64,000 nucleotides of DNA from Rhizobiales bacterium Ga0077525 (GCA_001464835.1 LNDS01000027.1:124001-188000), one strand, 5' to 3'. Shown: positions 43,220-52,080, counted from the first letter of the stretch. The notes: a model not told the origin generated them from the sequence alone. A program made the numbers and translations.

Positions 43220-44344
43220 ATGGACAGAACCTACCCCGCACGCCGCACGGCCTGGCGCTACATTTCGCTGCTCGTTCTCGTCGTTCTCGCGATCGGCGGC
43301 TGGAGCTGGTTCTGGTATGCCGCGACCGGCAGAGCGCAGGCGACCGTCGAGGGCTGGCGCGCGCGCGAAGCCCAGGCCGGCCGCGTTTATGCCTGCGGCT
43401 CGGAAAGTTACGGCGGCTATCCATTCCGCTTCGAAATGCAATGCGACGCGGCCTCCGCGCTGTTTTCGGGCAGCCAGCCGCCGCTCGACATCAAGGCGCG
43501 CGGCATTCTGGTGGCGGCGCAGGTCTATCAGCCGACGCTGCTGATCGGCGCGTTTCAGGGGCCGCTCACCGTGGCCGCGCCCGGCCAGGCGCCGCATCTG
43601 GTCGTCAACTGGAAATCGGCGCAGTCCAGCGTGCGCGGCACGCCGGCTGCGCCCGAGCGCGTTTCGCTGGTGTTCGACAAGCCCGCGGTCGATGGCGTCA
43701 GCGGCGGCCAAAGCCGCGTCTTGCTGCGGGCCAGCCACATTGAAATCCACGGCCGCCTTGCCGAAGGTTCAGTGCTCAGCAGGCCGGTGATCGAAGTGGC
43801 GTTGCGGCTGGACGGCGCGATGCTGCCTGAGCTGCACCCGGCGATGGCGGCCCCGCTCGACGCCACCATCAGCACCGTGTTGCGCGGCCTCAATGATTTT
43901 TCGCCGAAGCCGTGGCCGGAACGGTTCCGCCAGATCCAGGCCGAGGGCGGCCGCATCGACGTCACCGAGGCGCGCATAAAGCAGGGCGATATGCTCGCGG
44001 TCGGCAGCGGCAGCGTCTCGATCAATCCGAGCGGCCGGCTGCAAGGCCAGTTGCGCGTCACCATTGCCGGGCTGGAGCCGTTCCTGAAATCGATCGGCGC
44101 GCAGCAGATGGTGCAGACATCGCCGCAGGTCGACAAATTGGCCGGCGCGCTCGACCGGCTGTCGCCGGGCCTCGGCAACATGGCGCGCCAGCAGGTCGGC
44201 GCGAATTTGTCGGCCGGCATCAATGCTATCGGCGAGCAGACCACGCTGGAAGGCAAGCGCGCGGTGACGCTGCCGCTGCGCTTCGAGGACGGCCGCACGT
44301 TTCTCGGGCCGATCCCGCTCGGCGATGCGCCGGCGTTGTTCTAA
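43220..44344 (+). CDS. DUF2125 domain protein
   Basis: A 374-residue protein anchored by one N-terminal helix (WRYISLLVLVVLAIGGWSWF) with a large periplasmic DUF2125 domain. Family features seen are GYPFRFEMQCDAAS near residue 66 and LPLRFEDGRTFLGPIPLG at the C-terminus. The fold is probably a beta-rich lipid-binding shape like AsmA-type proteins, which is inference. The ATG at 43220 is preferred to the in-frame TTG at 43175. It is divergent from chaC and convergent with the GGDEF-EAL gene. Confidence 0.82.
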   Translation: MDRTYPARRTAWRYISLLVLVVLAIGGWSWFWYAATGRAQATVEGWRAREAQAGRVYACGSESYGGYPFRFEMQCDAASALFSGSQPPLDIKARGILVAAQVYQPTLLIGAFQGPLTVAAPGQAPHLVVNWKSAQSSVRGTPAAPERVSLVFDKPAVDGVSGGQSRVLLRASHIEIHGRLAEGSVLSRPVIEVALRLDGAMLPELHPAMAAPLDATISTVLRGLNDFSPKPWPERFRQIQAEGGRIDVTEARIKQGDMLAVGSGSVSINPSGRLQGQLRVTIAGLEPFLKSIGAQQMVQTSPQVDKLAGALDRLSPGLGNMARQQVGANLSAGINAIGEQTTLEGKRAVTLPLRFEDGRTFLGPIPLGDAPALF

Positions 44345-44350
44345 AATTTT

Positions 44351-46681
44351 TTAAGCGACCAGTTGCGCCCCGTCGCTCGTCGGCACCAGCCGGGCGCGAA
44401 TGGCTTCGGCGCCGATCGGCCGGCTGAACAGATAGCCCTGGCCTTCGTGCACGCCTTGCGCGGTGACCAGCTTGCGTTGTTCTTCGGTCTCGATGCCTTC
44501 GGCGACCACGATCATGTCGAGGCCGGCGCCGAGACTGGCGATGGCGCCGATGATGGCGCGCGCTTGAAGCTCGTTCTTCTGGTCGCGGATGAAGGACTGG
44601 TCGATCTTGATCTTGTGGAACGGAAATTTGCGCAGGTAATTGAGCGACGAATAGCCGGTGCCGAAGTCGTCGAGCGACAGGCTGATGCCCAGCTCTTTGA
44701 GCTGCTGCATGGTCGCCAACGTGCCGTCGCTGTCTTCGAGCAGCAGGCGCTCGGTGATTTCCAGCTCCAGCCGTCGCGCCGGCAGTCCGGATTTCGCCAG
44801 CGCCGTCACCACCTGCAGCCCGAGGCTGCGGTCCCTGAACTGAACCGGCGACAGATTGACCGCGACCTTGACGTCGTTCGGCCAAGTCGCCGCTTCGACG
44901 CAGGCGCGGTTCAAGACCCATTCGCCGAGCGCGACGATCAGGCCGGTTTCTTCGGCGACCGGGATGAATTCGGCCGGCGAGACATTGCCGCGCACCGGAT
45001 GGGTCCAGCGCACCAGCGCCTCGCAGGTCGTCACCCGGCCGGTGTGCAGGTCGATGAGCGGCTGGAAATTCAGCGTGAACTGGTTTTGCGCCAGCGCTTC
45101 GCGCAGGTCGAGTTCCAGCGTGCGGCGCTGCTGCGCCGCGTCTTCCATTTCCGCGGCGAAGAAATGATGGTCGCCGCCGCCGAGCTTTTTGGCGGCGTAC
45201 AGCGCCATGTCGGCTTTCTTGAGCAGTTCGTCGGCATCGGTGCCGTCGCGCGGCGCCATGGCGACGCCGATCGAGGCGCCGATATCGATGCGGTGGCCGT
45301 CGATCTCGAACGGATCGTTGAGCGTCGCCGCCAGGCGCTGCGCCAGCGACTTGGCGTGCTGATGATCGGGCATACCGGTTTGCAGCACGATGAATTCGTC
45401 GCCGCCGAAGCGGGTGATCATGTCGGCCGGTCTGATTTCGGTGCTCAGCCGCGCGGCGACCTGCTTGAGCAGCTTGTCGCCGATCGGATGGCCGAGCGTG
45501 TCGTTGATCGCCTTGAAGCGGTCGAGGTCGATCAGATGGATGGCGACGTGGTTTTCCGGCCGGTGCACGGCGCCGAGCATGGCGTTGATGCGCTCGTGGA
45601 ACTGGGTGCGGTTGGCGAGCCCGGTCAATTCGTCGAAACGGGCCAGGCGTTCGATGCGTTCCTGGGCGCGCTTGCGCTCGGTCACGTCCTCGAGAATGAC
45701 CACCGAACCGCCGTCCGACATCATGCGCCGCGACACCGACAAAGTGCGTTCGCCGTCGGGCGCGATCTGAAACTGGTCGAACGCGCCGCGCTGCAAGGCG
45801 GCGGCGAGATCGCTGAAGACCTGCTTGACGCTCCTGGATTTGTGATTGCCGGCGCGGATGCTGTGCCGCACCAGTTGCGAAACATGCATGCCGACCCGGA
45901 TCGGCATTTTTTTCAGATGCAGGAGCTCGACGAAACGGTTGTTCCAGACCTGCAATCGGTTGTGTTCGTCGAGCATGCAAAGGCCGTGCGACATGTTGTT
46001 CAACGCGATGTCGAAGCGGTTGGCCTGCTCCTCGAAGCGCGCCGCCAGCGCCGCTTCCTTGCGCGTCATGGTCAGCGCCTGGATGATGACGTCGCGGATG
46101 CTCAACGAGATGTCCATCATGCCGTAGACGAACAGCAGCGCAACGACGCCCAGCGTCTTGTGGATCCAGTCCGGATAGATCAGCAATGCCGCCGCCATGG
46201 GCAAAGTGCACAGAGCGAGCTGGCCGATGGCGATGAAGGGGCGGCCGGCGTTGCGGCTCGAGATCGCCGCCGCGTAGCCGATAGAGGTGGCGGTGACCGA
46301 CAGTTGCAGCGAAACGTCCGTCGTTTGGTTGATGGTCAGCCAGCACAACAGGCCGAGCAGACCGGAAAATGCCCAGGCGCCGTATTCATAGATGCGTTCC
46401 CACAGCATCGTCGCCGCGGCATGGTTGGTCGCCTTGTATTTGCGGTAGAACAATGCCGAGGCGACGCGCAGCATGCCGACGCAAAGAATTGCGGCCGAGT
46501 TGGCCATCAGCAGGGCATCGCCGACACGGAAGGCGACCAGCGCGCCGACGATGGCGCAGCCAAGCGCGCCGACGACCAGCGAGGAGATCGGCGCAAACAG
46601 CGACTCGATCAGCGCCGCACGGATTTCACCCGACAGTTCGGCGTCGTCCTTTCTGGTCTGCAGTAATTTTCTGATAATCAT
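44351..46681 (-). CDS. Membrane GGDEF-EAL protein with PAS-like domain
   Basis: A 776-residue cyclic-di-GMP enzyme. Residues about 25-205 hold six to seven membrane helices forming an input domain, then a PAS-like segment (FDIALNNMSHGLCMLDEHNR, about 245-345), then GGDEF (RFGGDEFIVLQ at about 424) and EAL (CEALVRW at about 551) domains. The cyclase motif and all EAL catalytic residues are intact (AVNLSP, EITE, LDDFGTG, KIDQSF, AEGIE, QGYLFS), so it may both make and break cyclic di-GMP. The membrane part resembles sensors of unknown ligand. The rpfF-like gene starts divergently upstream. Confidence 0.93.
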   Translation of the reverse strand: MIIRKLLQTRKDDAELSGEIRAALIESLFAPISSLVVGALGCAIVGALVAFRVGDALLMANSAAILCVGMLRVASALFYRKYKATNHAAATMLWERIYEYGAWAFSGLLGLLCWLTINQTTDVSLQLSVTATSIGYAAAISSRNAGRPFIAIGQLALCTLPMAAALLIYPDWIHKTLGVVALLFVYGMMDISLSIRDVIIQALTMTRKEAALAARFEEQANRFDIALNNMSHGLCMLDEHNRLQVWNNRFVELLHLKKMPIRVGMHVSQLVRHSIRAGNHKSRSVKQVFSDLAAALQRGAFDQFQIAPDGERTLSVSRRMMSDGGSVVILEDVTERKRAQERIERLARFDELTGLANRTQFHERINAMLGAVHRPENHVAIHLIDLDRFKAINDTLGHPIGDKLLKQVAARLSTEIRPADMITRFGGDEFIVLQTGMPDHQHAKSLAQRLAATLNDPFEIDGHRIDIGASIGVAMAPRDGTDADELLKKADMALYAAKKLGGGDHHFFAAEMEDAAQQRRTLELDLREALAQNQFTLNFQPLIDLHTGRVTTCEALVRWTHPVRGNVSPAEFIPVAEETGLIVALGEWVLNRACVEAATWPNDVKVAVNLSPVQFRDRSLGLQVVTALAKSGLPARRLELEITERLLLEDSDGTLATMQQLKELGISLSLDDFGTGYSSLNYLRKFPFHKIKIDQSFIRDQKNELQARAIIGAIASLGAGLDMIVVAEGIETEEQRKLVTAQGVHEGQGYLFSRPIGAEAIRARLVPTSDGAQLVA

Positions 46682-47048
46682 ATCGCCCGCGTATGTCCCG
46701 ATTGCCCCAGGGACACCGTAGCGGGCAAAGTTTCAACAACGCGCAAACGAACCGCGCAATCGCCACTCGTGGTGAAGTTTCGCTCAACAAAAATCGGCGC
46801 AAATCACGCTTTTTGGCAGTATTTTTGTTCCATCGGCCGCCGGTTTTTGCGCGCGTTTGTTTTGCCTGCTCGGTCTGTGCCGGCGCCGATAAAGCTCCAC
46901 AACCATTTGGCGTGGAACTGTGTCGCTTTGACACACATTTGGCGGGACGATAACAGCCCCGCGTCCCGCGCATGACGACAAAGCAACGTAGGATTGTGTA
47001 TTTTTTAAACTTCGGTTAACGTTAAGGCTTCGTTAACCGGTGCTTGGA
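46682..47048. other. Intergenic region between the GGDEF-EAL and rpfF-like genes
   Basis: 367 bases, with lower GC than the coding sequence. No gene is supported. It holds the divergent promoters and, at its right end, the dyad at 47013-47039. An AT-rich stretch TATTTTTTAAAC lies at about 46999-47010, which could be part of the promoter for the rpfF-like gene. Confidence 0.5.
47013..47039. promoter_or_regulatory. Perfect dyad directly upstream of the rpfF-like gene
   Basis: CGGTTAACG (47013-47021) and CGTTAACCG (47031-47039) are perfect nine-base inverted arms with a nine-base spacer, ending 9 bases before the ATG at 47049. This is a plausible operator for a dimeric regulator, or a leader hairpin that hides the ribosome binding region. 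Confidence 0.6.
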
Positions 47049-48026
47049 ATGGCATTTGCTGCCTACTCGGAAGAGAGCTCCGCTGCCCGGACCGGCATGC
47101 AGCCGCCGGCCTACGGGGTCGTGCGTTCAGGGACGCCGAATGACGGACTGAGGCACTTCGATTTCCACACCGGCCGCGACGCGCGGGGCCTGTTCGAGCT
47201 TTCGCAACTGGAAGTGTCGTGGGATCCAGACGCCGGCGCGCTGTGGACCTTCATGCGGCCGAACGGCCGGCCGAGTTACAATCTCAGACTGCTGAACGAT
47301 TTTCATGCCGGCCAGAGCGCGATCGTATCGGCCTTCGCCGATTGTCCCGAACGCCTGCGCTATCTGGTGCTCGGCTCGCGCACGCCCGGCGTGTTCAATC
47401 TCGGCGGCGACCTCGATTACTTTCTCGCCAAAATTCGTGCGCGCGACCGGCAGGCGCTGATCACTTACGGCGAATCCTGCGTCCGCGTTTTGCACAAGAA
47501 CTTGAATACGCTCGGCCTGCCGATGATCACCATCGGCCTGGCGCAAGGCGACGCCTTCGGCGGCGGATTCGAGACGCTGCTGTCGTTCAACGTCATCGTC
47601 GCCGAGCGCACCGCCAAGTTCGGCTTTCCGGAAAGCCTGTTCGGCCTGTTCCCCGGCATGGGCGCCTATACGCTGCTGTCGCGGCGCATCGGCGCGGCCT
47701 TCGCCGAAGAAATGATGCTAAGCGGGCGCACCTATAGCGCCGAGGAAATGGTCGATGCCGGGCTGGTGCATATTGTCGCCGAGCCCGGGCAGGGCATCGC
47801 GGCGGTGCGCGACTACATGGAAAAGCACAAGCGCCGCCACGCCGGCGCCCGCGGCGTTTATCGCGCCGGGCGCGAGGTCAATCCGGTCACGCTCGACGAA
47901 CTCGACCGCATCGTAGCGATCTGGGCCGATTCCTGTCTCGAATTGAGTGAGCGCGACCTCAAGGTCATGCAGCGCCTGCTGCACGCGCAAGACAAGCTGC
48001 AATCCACCATGCAGGCCGCCGAATAG
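47049..48026 (+). CDS. RpfF-like crotonase (candidate DSF synthase)
   Basis: A 325-residue enoyl-CoA hydratase-fold protein much closer to RpfF, which makes cis-2-unsaturated fatty acid signals (diffusible signal factor) from acyl-ACP, than to catabolic crotonases. It retains NLGGDLDYFLAKIR, QGDAFGGGFETLLSFNVIVA with Glu175, and FPESLFGLFPGMGAYTLLSR with Glu195. The 20-residue spacing equals that of catalytic Glu141 and Glu161 in Xanthomonas RpfF. The tail IWADSCLELSERDLKVMQRL also fits. No rpfC or rpfG is adjacent, but a GGDEF-EAL gene is divergent. A GTG at 47040 is an alternative start. Confidence 0.82.
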   Translation: MAFAAYSEESSAARTGMQPPAYGVVRSGTPNDGLRHFDFHTGRDARGLFELSQLEVSWDPDAGALWTFMRPNGRPSYNLRLLNDFHAGQSAIVSAFADCPERLRYLVLGSRTPGVFNLGGDLDYFLAKIRARDRQALITYGESCVRVLHKNLNTLGLPMITIGLAQGDAFGGGFETLLSFNVIVAERTAKFGFPESLFGLFPGMGAYTLLSRRIGAAFAEEMMLSGRTYSAEEMVDAGLVHIVAEPGQGIAAVRDYMEKHKRRHAGARGVYRAGREVNPVTLDELDRIVAIWADSCLELSERDLKVMQRLLHAQDKLQSTMQAAE

Positions 48027-48071
48027 CGGTCTGGCCGCGCAGGCCGTTGGCGCCCGGCCGCCGATCCGCCT

Positions 48072-48123
48072 AGAGCTTTTCCGTCTTTGATAGAATCAAA
48101 GACGGGCTCTAGATTCTTTTTTT
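48072..48123 (+). terminator. Terminator-like hairpin after the rpfF-like gene
   Basis: CCGTCTTTGAT (48081-48091) pairs with ATCAAAGACGG (48095-48105), extended by AGAGC/GCTCT, and seven T residues follow six bases later. It is part of an intergenic repeat of the lineage but would work as a rho-independent terminator. Confidence 0.7.
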
Positions 48124-48175
48124 GACGCGTTTTCTTCACGCGAACCGGTACCCACTTCGCTCGAAAACGCTATAG
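48121..48175. repeat. Intergenic repeat, family B, copy 1
   Basis: TTTGACGCGTTTTCTTCACG, CGAACCGGTACCCACTTCGC and TCGAAAACGCTATA in sequence. A copy at 56205-56258 differs at only a few positions. GCGTTTTC and GAAAACGC at the ends are inverted, so the element can fold. Confidence 0.85.
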
Positions 48176-48184
48176 ACTGCCGCC

Positions 48185-48796
48185 ATGACCGTCGAATTCC
48201 TGATCACGTCGTTCATCGTCGTCATCTCGCCGGGCACCGGCGTGCTCTACACGCTGGCGACCGGCCTTTCACGCGGCTCGCGCGCCAGCATTGTTGCCGC
48301 CTTCGGCTGTACCTTGGGCATCGTGCCACATATGGCCGCCGCCATTCTCGGTCTCGCGGCGCTGCTGCACACCAGCGCGCTGGCGTTTGAAATGTTCAAA
48401 TACGCCGGCTGCGCCTATTTGCTCTACATGGCCTGGGGCACATGGCGCGATCGCGGTCCGATTAATGTCGAGACACAACTTGACGCGCGGTCGGTGGCGC
48501 AGATCGCGGCCAAGGGCATTTTCATCAATATCCTCAATCCAAAACTGTCGATTTTCTTTCTGGCATTCCTGCCTTTGTTCGTGAACGCCGGCGAGCCGAA
48601 CGCGGTCGCGCTGATGCTCGATCTCAGCGCCGTGTTCATGCTGATGACGTTCGTGGTGTTTGTCGGCTACGGCCTGTTCGCTGCGTCGATTCGCGATCAC
48701 ATTGTCACGCGGCCGCGGGTCCTGACCTGGATGCGGCGGACCTTTGCCGGCGCCTTTGTCCTGCTGGGCGCACGGCTAGCGTTGGCGGATCGCTAG
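48185..48796 (+). CDS. LysE/RhtB family exporter
   Basis: A 203-residue inner-membrane protein with six predicted helices and the family start FLITSFIVVISPGTGVLYTLATGL, cut here, with P-G-P-like region SPGTG. The motif KGIFINILNPKLSIFFLAF near residue 110 is typical. Members export amino acids or related small compounds. Its stop and the convergent LysR stop share the palindrome CTAG. Substrate unknown. Confidence 0.9.
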   Translation: MTVEFLITSFIVVISPGTGVLYTLATGLSRGSRASIVAAFGCTLGIVPHMAAAILGLAALLHTSALAFEMFKYAGCAYLLYMAWGTWRDRGPINVETQLDARSVAQIAAKGIFINILNPKLSIFFLAFLPLFVNAGEPNAVALMLDLSAVFMLMTFVVFVGYGLFAASIRDHIVTRPRVLTWMRRTFAGAFVLLGARLALADR

Positions 48797-49689
48797 ATAT
48801 CCCGATCCCACGGCGGCTCTGGCGCAAAATGCTCGGCGCAGAAGTCGATGAAGGCGCGTACCTTGGCGGCCGGATTGCGGTCCGGCAAATACACCGCATA
48901 AATGCCGCCGAGTTCTTCGGTTGCCCGGTCGAGCGTCACCGCCACGAGCGTGCCGGCGCGCAGATCATCGGCGACGATGAAGGTCGGCTGGTAGATAATG
49001 CCCTGTCCGGCGACCGCGGCGGCGCGCAGCGCATCGCCGTTGTTTGCGCGCAGATTGCCCGCGACCAGAACCTCGGTCTCGCCTTTGGCCCCGAAGACCC
49101 AGCGGCCGGCATTGCTGCGCTGGGATAAGGTATAGCCGAGGCAATTGTGCCGGCTTAATTCGGCCGTGGACCGCGGCGTGCCATGTGCGGCGAGATAGGA
49201 CGGCGCCGCGCAGACGATGGTGCGGCACGGCGCGATGCGGCGCGCGATCAGGCTTGAATCCGAGAGGCTGCCGATGCGGATGGCGAGGTCCCAGCCTTCC
49301 TCGGCGAGATTGACGTAGCGGTCGATCAGGCCAAGCTCGATCGTCACCTGCGGATATTGCGCGGTGAACGCCGACAGGAGCGGGGCGATCTGCCGGCTGC
49401 CGAACGACACCGGCGCGTTGAGCCGCAGCGTGCCGCGCGGGGATATGCGGTCCGCCGCCACCGCGCTATCGGCAGCTTCGACGTCGGCGAGGATCCGCTC
49501 TGCCGATTCCAGGTACCGCCGGCCCGCCTCGGTGATCGAAAGCCGCCGGGTTGAGCGGTGAAACAGCTTCAGCCCAAGCCGGGCTTCGAGCGCCGCGATG
49601 TGCTTGGTCACCATGGTTTGCGACAGGTTGAGTGCGCGTCCGGCGGCCGAAAAGCTGCCAATGGCCGCAACCTTTGCGAAAACTTCCAT
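48793..49689 (-). CDS. LysR-family transcriptional regulator
   Basis: A 298-residue regulator with an N-terminal winged helix (MEVFAKVAAIGSFSAAGRAL, recognition region LSQTMVTKHIAALEARLG) and a C-terminal effector domain. It is of the CrgA/DmlR-like subgroup (RRLSITEAGRRYLESAERIL). It is transcribed divergently from doxX and the dioxygenase gene, which are its most likely targets. The dyad at 49730-49766 may be its binding site. Confidence 0.9.
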   Translation of the reverse strand: MEVFAKVAAIGSFSAAGRALNLSQTMVTKHIAALEARLGLKLFHRSTRRLSITEAGRRYLESAERILADVEAADSAVAADRISPRGTLRLNAPVSFGSRQIAPLLSAFTAQYPQVTIELGLIDRYVNLAEEGWDLAIRIGSLSDSSLIARRIAPCRTIVCAAPSYLAAHGTPRSTAELSRHNCLGYTLSQRSNAGRWVFGAKGETEVLVAGNLRANNGDALRAAAVAGQGIIYQPTFIVADDLRAGTLVAVTLDRATEELGGIYAVYLPDRNPAAKVRAFIDFCAEHFAPEPPWDRDI

Positions 49690-49729
49690 TCCGGTCAGGC
49701 GATCGAGCAGGGTCTATCTCACTCTATTG

Positions 49730-49766
49730 GTGTGATCTATCATCCAATATTCGTATATTATCACAC
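49730..49766. promoter_or_regulatory. Inverted repeat in the LysR-doxX divergent promoter
   Basis: GTGTGAT (49730-49736) and ATCACAC (49760-49766) are perfect inverted arms separated by 23 AT-rich bases. The location between a lysR gene and its divergent neighbour suits a LysR operator. The region is clearly richer in A and T than its surroundings. Confidence 0.5.
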
Positions 49767-49811
49767 TAAGGGGAATGAGCGATAGAGGGGCATCAAAACA
49801 GGAGATTCCCC

Positions 49812-50240
49812 ATGATCGACATCCGTACCGCCCCCTATGCCGCCTTGCTGTTGCGCCTCAGCCTCGGCGGGCTCTTTCTCGCCCATGCCGCCCTCAAGAT
49901 TTTCGTGTTTACGCCCGCTGGCACCGCGGCCTTTTTCGGCACGATCGGCCTGCCGCCGGCATTGGCTTACGTCATCATCGCCGCCGAAATCGCCGGCGCC
50001 GTCGCATTGATGCTCGGCCTTTGGACCCGTCTCGCCGCCATCCTGCTGATCCCGATCCTGCTCGGCGCCATCTATACGGTTCACGGCCCGGCCGGCTTCT
50101 TCTTCAACAACGCCAATGGCGGCTGGGAATATCCCGCTTTTTGGATCGTCGCTTTGCTGACCCAGGCGCTGCTCGGCGACGGCGCTTTCGCGCTCAACGC
50201 CGCGCGCAACGCTCGTCCGGCCGGCGCGCTGTCCCGCTGA
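49812..50240 (+). CDS. DoxX family membrane protein
   Basis: A 142-residue protein with four membrane helices and the DoxX pattern LLRLSLGGLFLAHAALKIF near the start, GLPPALAYVIIAAEIAGAVALML in the middle (cut in part) and a conserved GGWEYPAFWIVALL near the C-terminus. Members are linked to quinone or thiol-stress related membrane functions. AGGAGATT lies 6 bases before the ATG. It lies 50 bases before the dioxygenase gene, likely in one operon. Confidence 0.88.
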   Translation: MIDIRTAPYAALLLRLSLGGLFLAHAALKIFVFTPAGTAAFFGTIGLPPALAYVIIAAEIAGAVALMLGLWTRLAAILLIPILLGAIYTVHGPAGFFFNNANGGWEYPAFWIVALLTQALLGDGAFALNAARNARPAGALSR

Positions 50241-50290
50241 ACCCAGACGCGAGGCCGGTCAAGCCGGCCTCGCCTTCACGGAGAAATGTC

Positions 50291-51103
50291 ATGACGCTTC
50301 CCGCTCTGTTTCTGTCGCACGGCGCGCCGACCTTGCCGCTCACCGACACGCCGGCCCGCACCTTCCTGCAACAGGCAGGCAGCACGCTCGAACGCCCGAA
50401 AGCCATCCTCGTGATCTCGGCGCATTGGGAGACCGACGTGCCGACCGTCAACGCGGTCGAGCGCAACGACACCATTCACGATTTCGGCGGCTTCCCGCGC
50501 GCGCTCTATGATATGCGCTATCCGGCGCCGGGATCGCCGCAGCTTGCCGCGCATATTGCCGAACTGCTTCGGACCGCCGGCTTCGCCTGCAACATTGATC
50601 GCAAGCGCGGTCTGGATCACGGCGCCTGGGTGCCGCTGCTCCTGATGTATCCGTCGGCCGATATTCCGGTTCTGCAGCTCTCGGTACAAACCCATCTTGG
50701 GCCGGAGCATCATCTGCGCGTCGGCCGCGCCATCGCGTCATTGCGGCAGGAGGGCGTGTTGATCGTCGGCAGCGGCAGCTTCACGCATGACCTGTCGGAA
50801 TTCCGTGGCCACGATGCCAATGACGCGGCGCCGGATTGGGTCAATGGCTTCGCCGACTGGGTCGACTCGGCTCTGACGAAGGGCGATACCGCAACGCTGC
50901 TCGACTACCGGCGCAACGCGCCCTATGCCGCCAAGAACCATCCGACCGAGGAACATCTGCTGCCGCTTTACGCAGCCCTTGGCGCGGGCGGCGAAGCAGC
51001 CGAGGCGACGCGGCTTCACGCCAGTTCGACCTACAGCGTGCTGCGCATGGACGTCTATGCGTTCCAGCCGAAGAGTGAGCAGCCGCAGGTGAAGGTAGCC
51101 TGA
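50291..51103 (+). CDS. Extradiol ring-cleavage dioxygenase, LigB/DODA type
   Basis: A 270-residue class III extradiol dioxygenase-like protein of the 4,5-DOPA dioxygenase/YgiD branch. Metal-site histidines are likely in LFLSHGAPTL, VISAHWETDVP, GLDHGAWVPLLLMYP and SGSFTHDLSEF. The GGFPRALYDMRYPAPGSP block is a family mark. It cleaves a catechol-like substrate in the cytoplasm, but the natural one is unknown. CGGAGAAATGTC precedes the ATG. With doxX and the divergent LysR it forms a small inducible unit. Confidence 0.9.
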   Translation: MTLPALFLSHGAPTLPLTDTPARTFLQQAGSTLERPKAILVISAHWETDVPTVNAVERNDTIHDFGGFPRALYDMRYPAPGSPQLAAHIAELLRTAGFACNIDRKRGLDHGAWVPLLLMYPSADIPVLQLSVQTHLGPEHHLRVGRAIASLRQEGVLIVGSGSFTHDLSEFRGHDANDAAPDWVNGFADWVDSALTKGDTATLLDYRRNAPYAAKNHPTEEHLLPLYAALGAGGEAAEATRLHASSTYSVLRMDVYAFQPKSEQPQVKVA

Positions 51104-51108
51104 TAGAT

Positions 51109-52080
51109 CTAGGTTTCGCCGGAAGCGTAAGGCTTCGGCAGCGGCTCGTGCGGCAGGTCCGGATGCGGACGGCCGAAGTCCGGCGCCGGCGAATCCTGGC
51201 CGATCTGGACGATGCCTTTGCGGATCGCGCGCGTCCTGGTGAAATGCTCAAACAGGAAGTCGCCGTCGCCCTTGCGGATCGCCTTGGTCAAGGCCGCGAC
51301 GTCTTCGTTGAAGCGGCCGAGCATTTCCAGCACCGCGTCCTTGTTGGCGATGAAGATATCGCGCCACATGGTCGGGTCGGACGCGGCGATGCGCGTGAAG
51401 TCGCGGAAACCGCCGGCGGAAAACTTCAGCACTTCCGAGCGGGTCACGCTTTCCAGTTCGTCGGCGGTGCCGACAATCGTGTAGGCGATCAGATGCGGCA
51501 GATGGCTGGTGACGGCCAGCACCAGGTCGTGATGATCCGGCGCCATGACCTCGACATTGGCGCCGATCAGCCGCCAGAACGCTGCGAGTTTTTCCACCGC
51601 CGCCGCGTCCTGCCCTTCCGGCGGCGTCAGGATGCACCAGCGGTTGACGAACAGTTCGGCGAAGCCGGCATCGGGGCCGGAATATTCGGTGCCGGCAACC
51701 GGATGCGCCGGCACGAAGTGAACGGTTTTCGGCAGATGCGGCGCCATATCGCGCACCACCGAACCCTTGACCGAGCCGACATCAGAGACTGTGGCGCCGG
51801 CCGCAAGATGCGGGCCGATTTCCTTGGCGACCGGGCCGCAAGCGCCGACCGGAATGCAGACGATGACAAGGTCGGCGCCTTCGACGGCCGCCGCCGCCGT
51901 CTCCACCACCTGATCGGCGAGGCCGAGTTCAGCGACGCGCTTGCGCGTCGCCTCCGAGCGCGCCGTGGCGACGATCGAGCCGACCGCGCCTTGCGCGCGC
52001 GCCGCGCGCGCAATCGATGAGCCGATCAGGCCGACGCCGATCAGCGCGAGGCGGTTGTAGAGCGGCTTCGGCTGGCTCAC
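51109..52080 (-). CDS. tyrC: Prephenate/arogenate dehydrogenase
   Basis: NAD(P)-dependent step of tyrosine synthesis. The 323-residue protein has the Rossmann motif [16 protein letters not shown] at the N-terminus, [19 protein letters not shown] near residue 95, the catalytic His of [20 protein letters not shown] near 125, and [14 protein letters not shown] near 210. No chorismate mutase is fused to it. The start overlaps the hisC stop by four bases (ATGA), so it is the last gene of a three-gene aromatic amino acid unit. Confidence 0.93.
   Translation of the reverse strand: MSQPKPLYNRLALIGVGLIGSSIARAARAQGAVGSIVATARSEATRKRVAELGLADQVVETAAAAVEGADLVIVCIPVGACGPVAKEIGPHLAAGATVSDVGSVKGSVVRDMAPHLPKTVHFVPAHPVAGTEYSGPDAGFAELFVNRWCILTPPEGQDAAAVEKLAAFWRLIGANVEVMAPDHHDLVLAVTSHLPHLIAYTIVGTADELESVTRSEVLKFSAGGFRDFTRIAASDPTMWRDIFIANKDAVLEMLGRFNEDVAALTKAIRKGDGDFLFEHFTRTRAIRKGIVQIGQDSPAPDFGRPHPDLPHEPLPKPYASGET

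Noticed and set aside
44363..46666. A 767-codon open frame opposite the GGDEF-EAL gene, and similar long antisense frames such as 13667-15352.
   Set aside because: They are GC-driven shadows: the opposite strand holds intact motifs of known families, while these frames are rich in Arg, His and Gly and show no family pattern.
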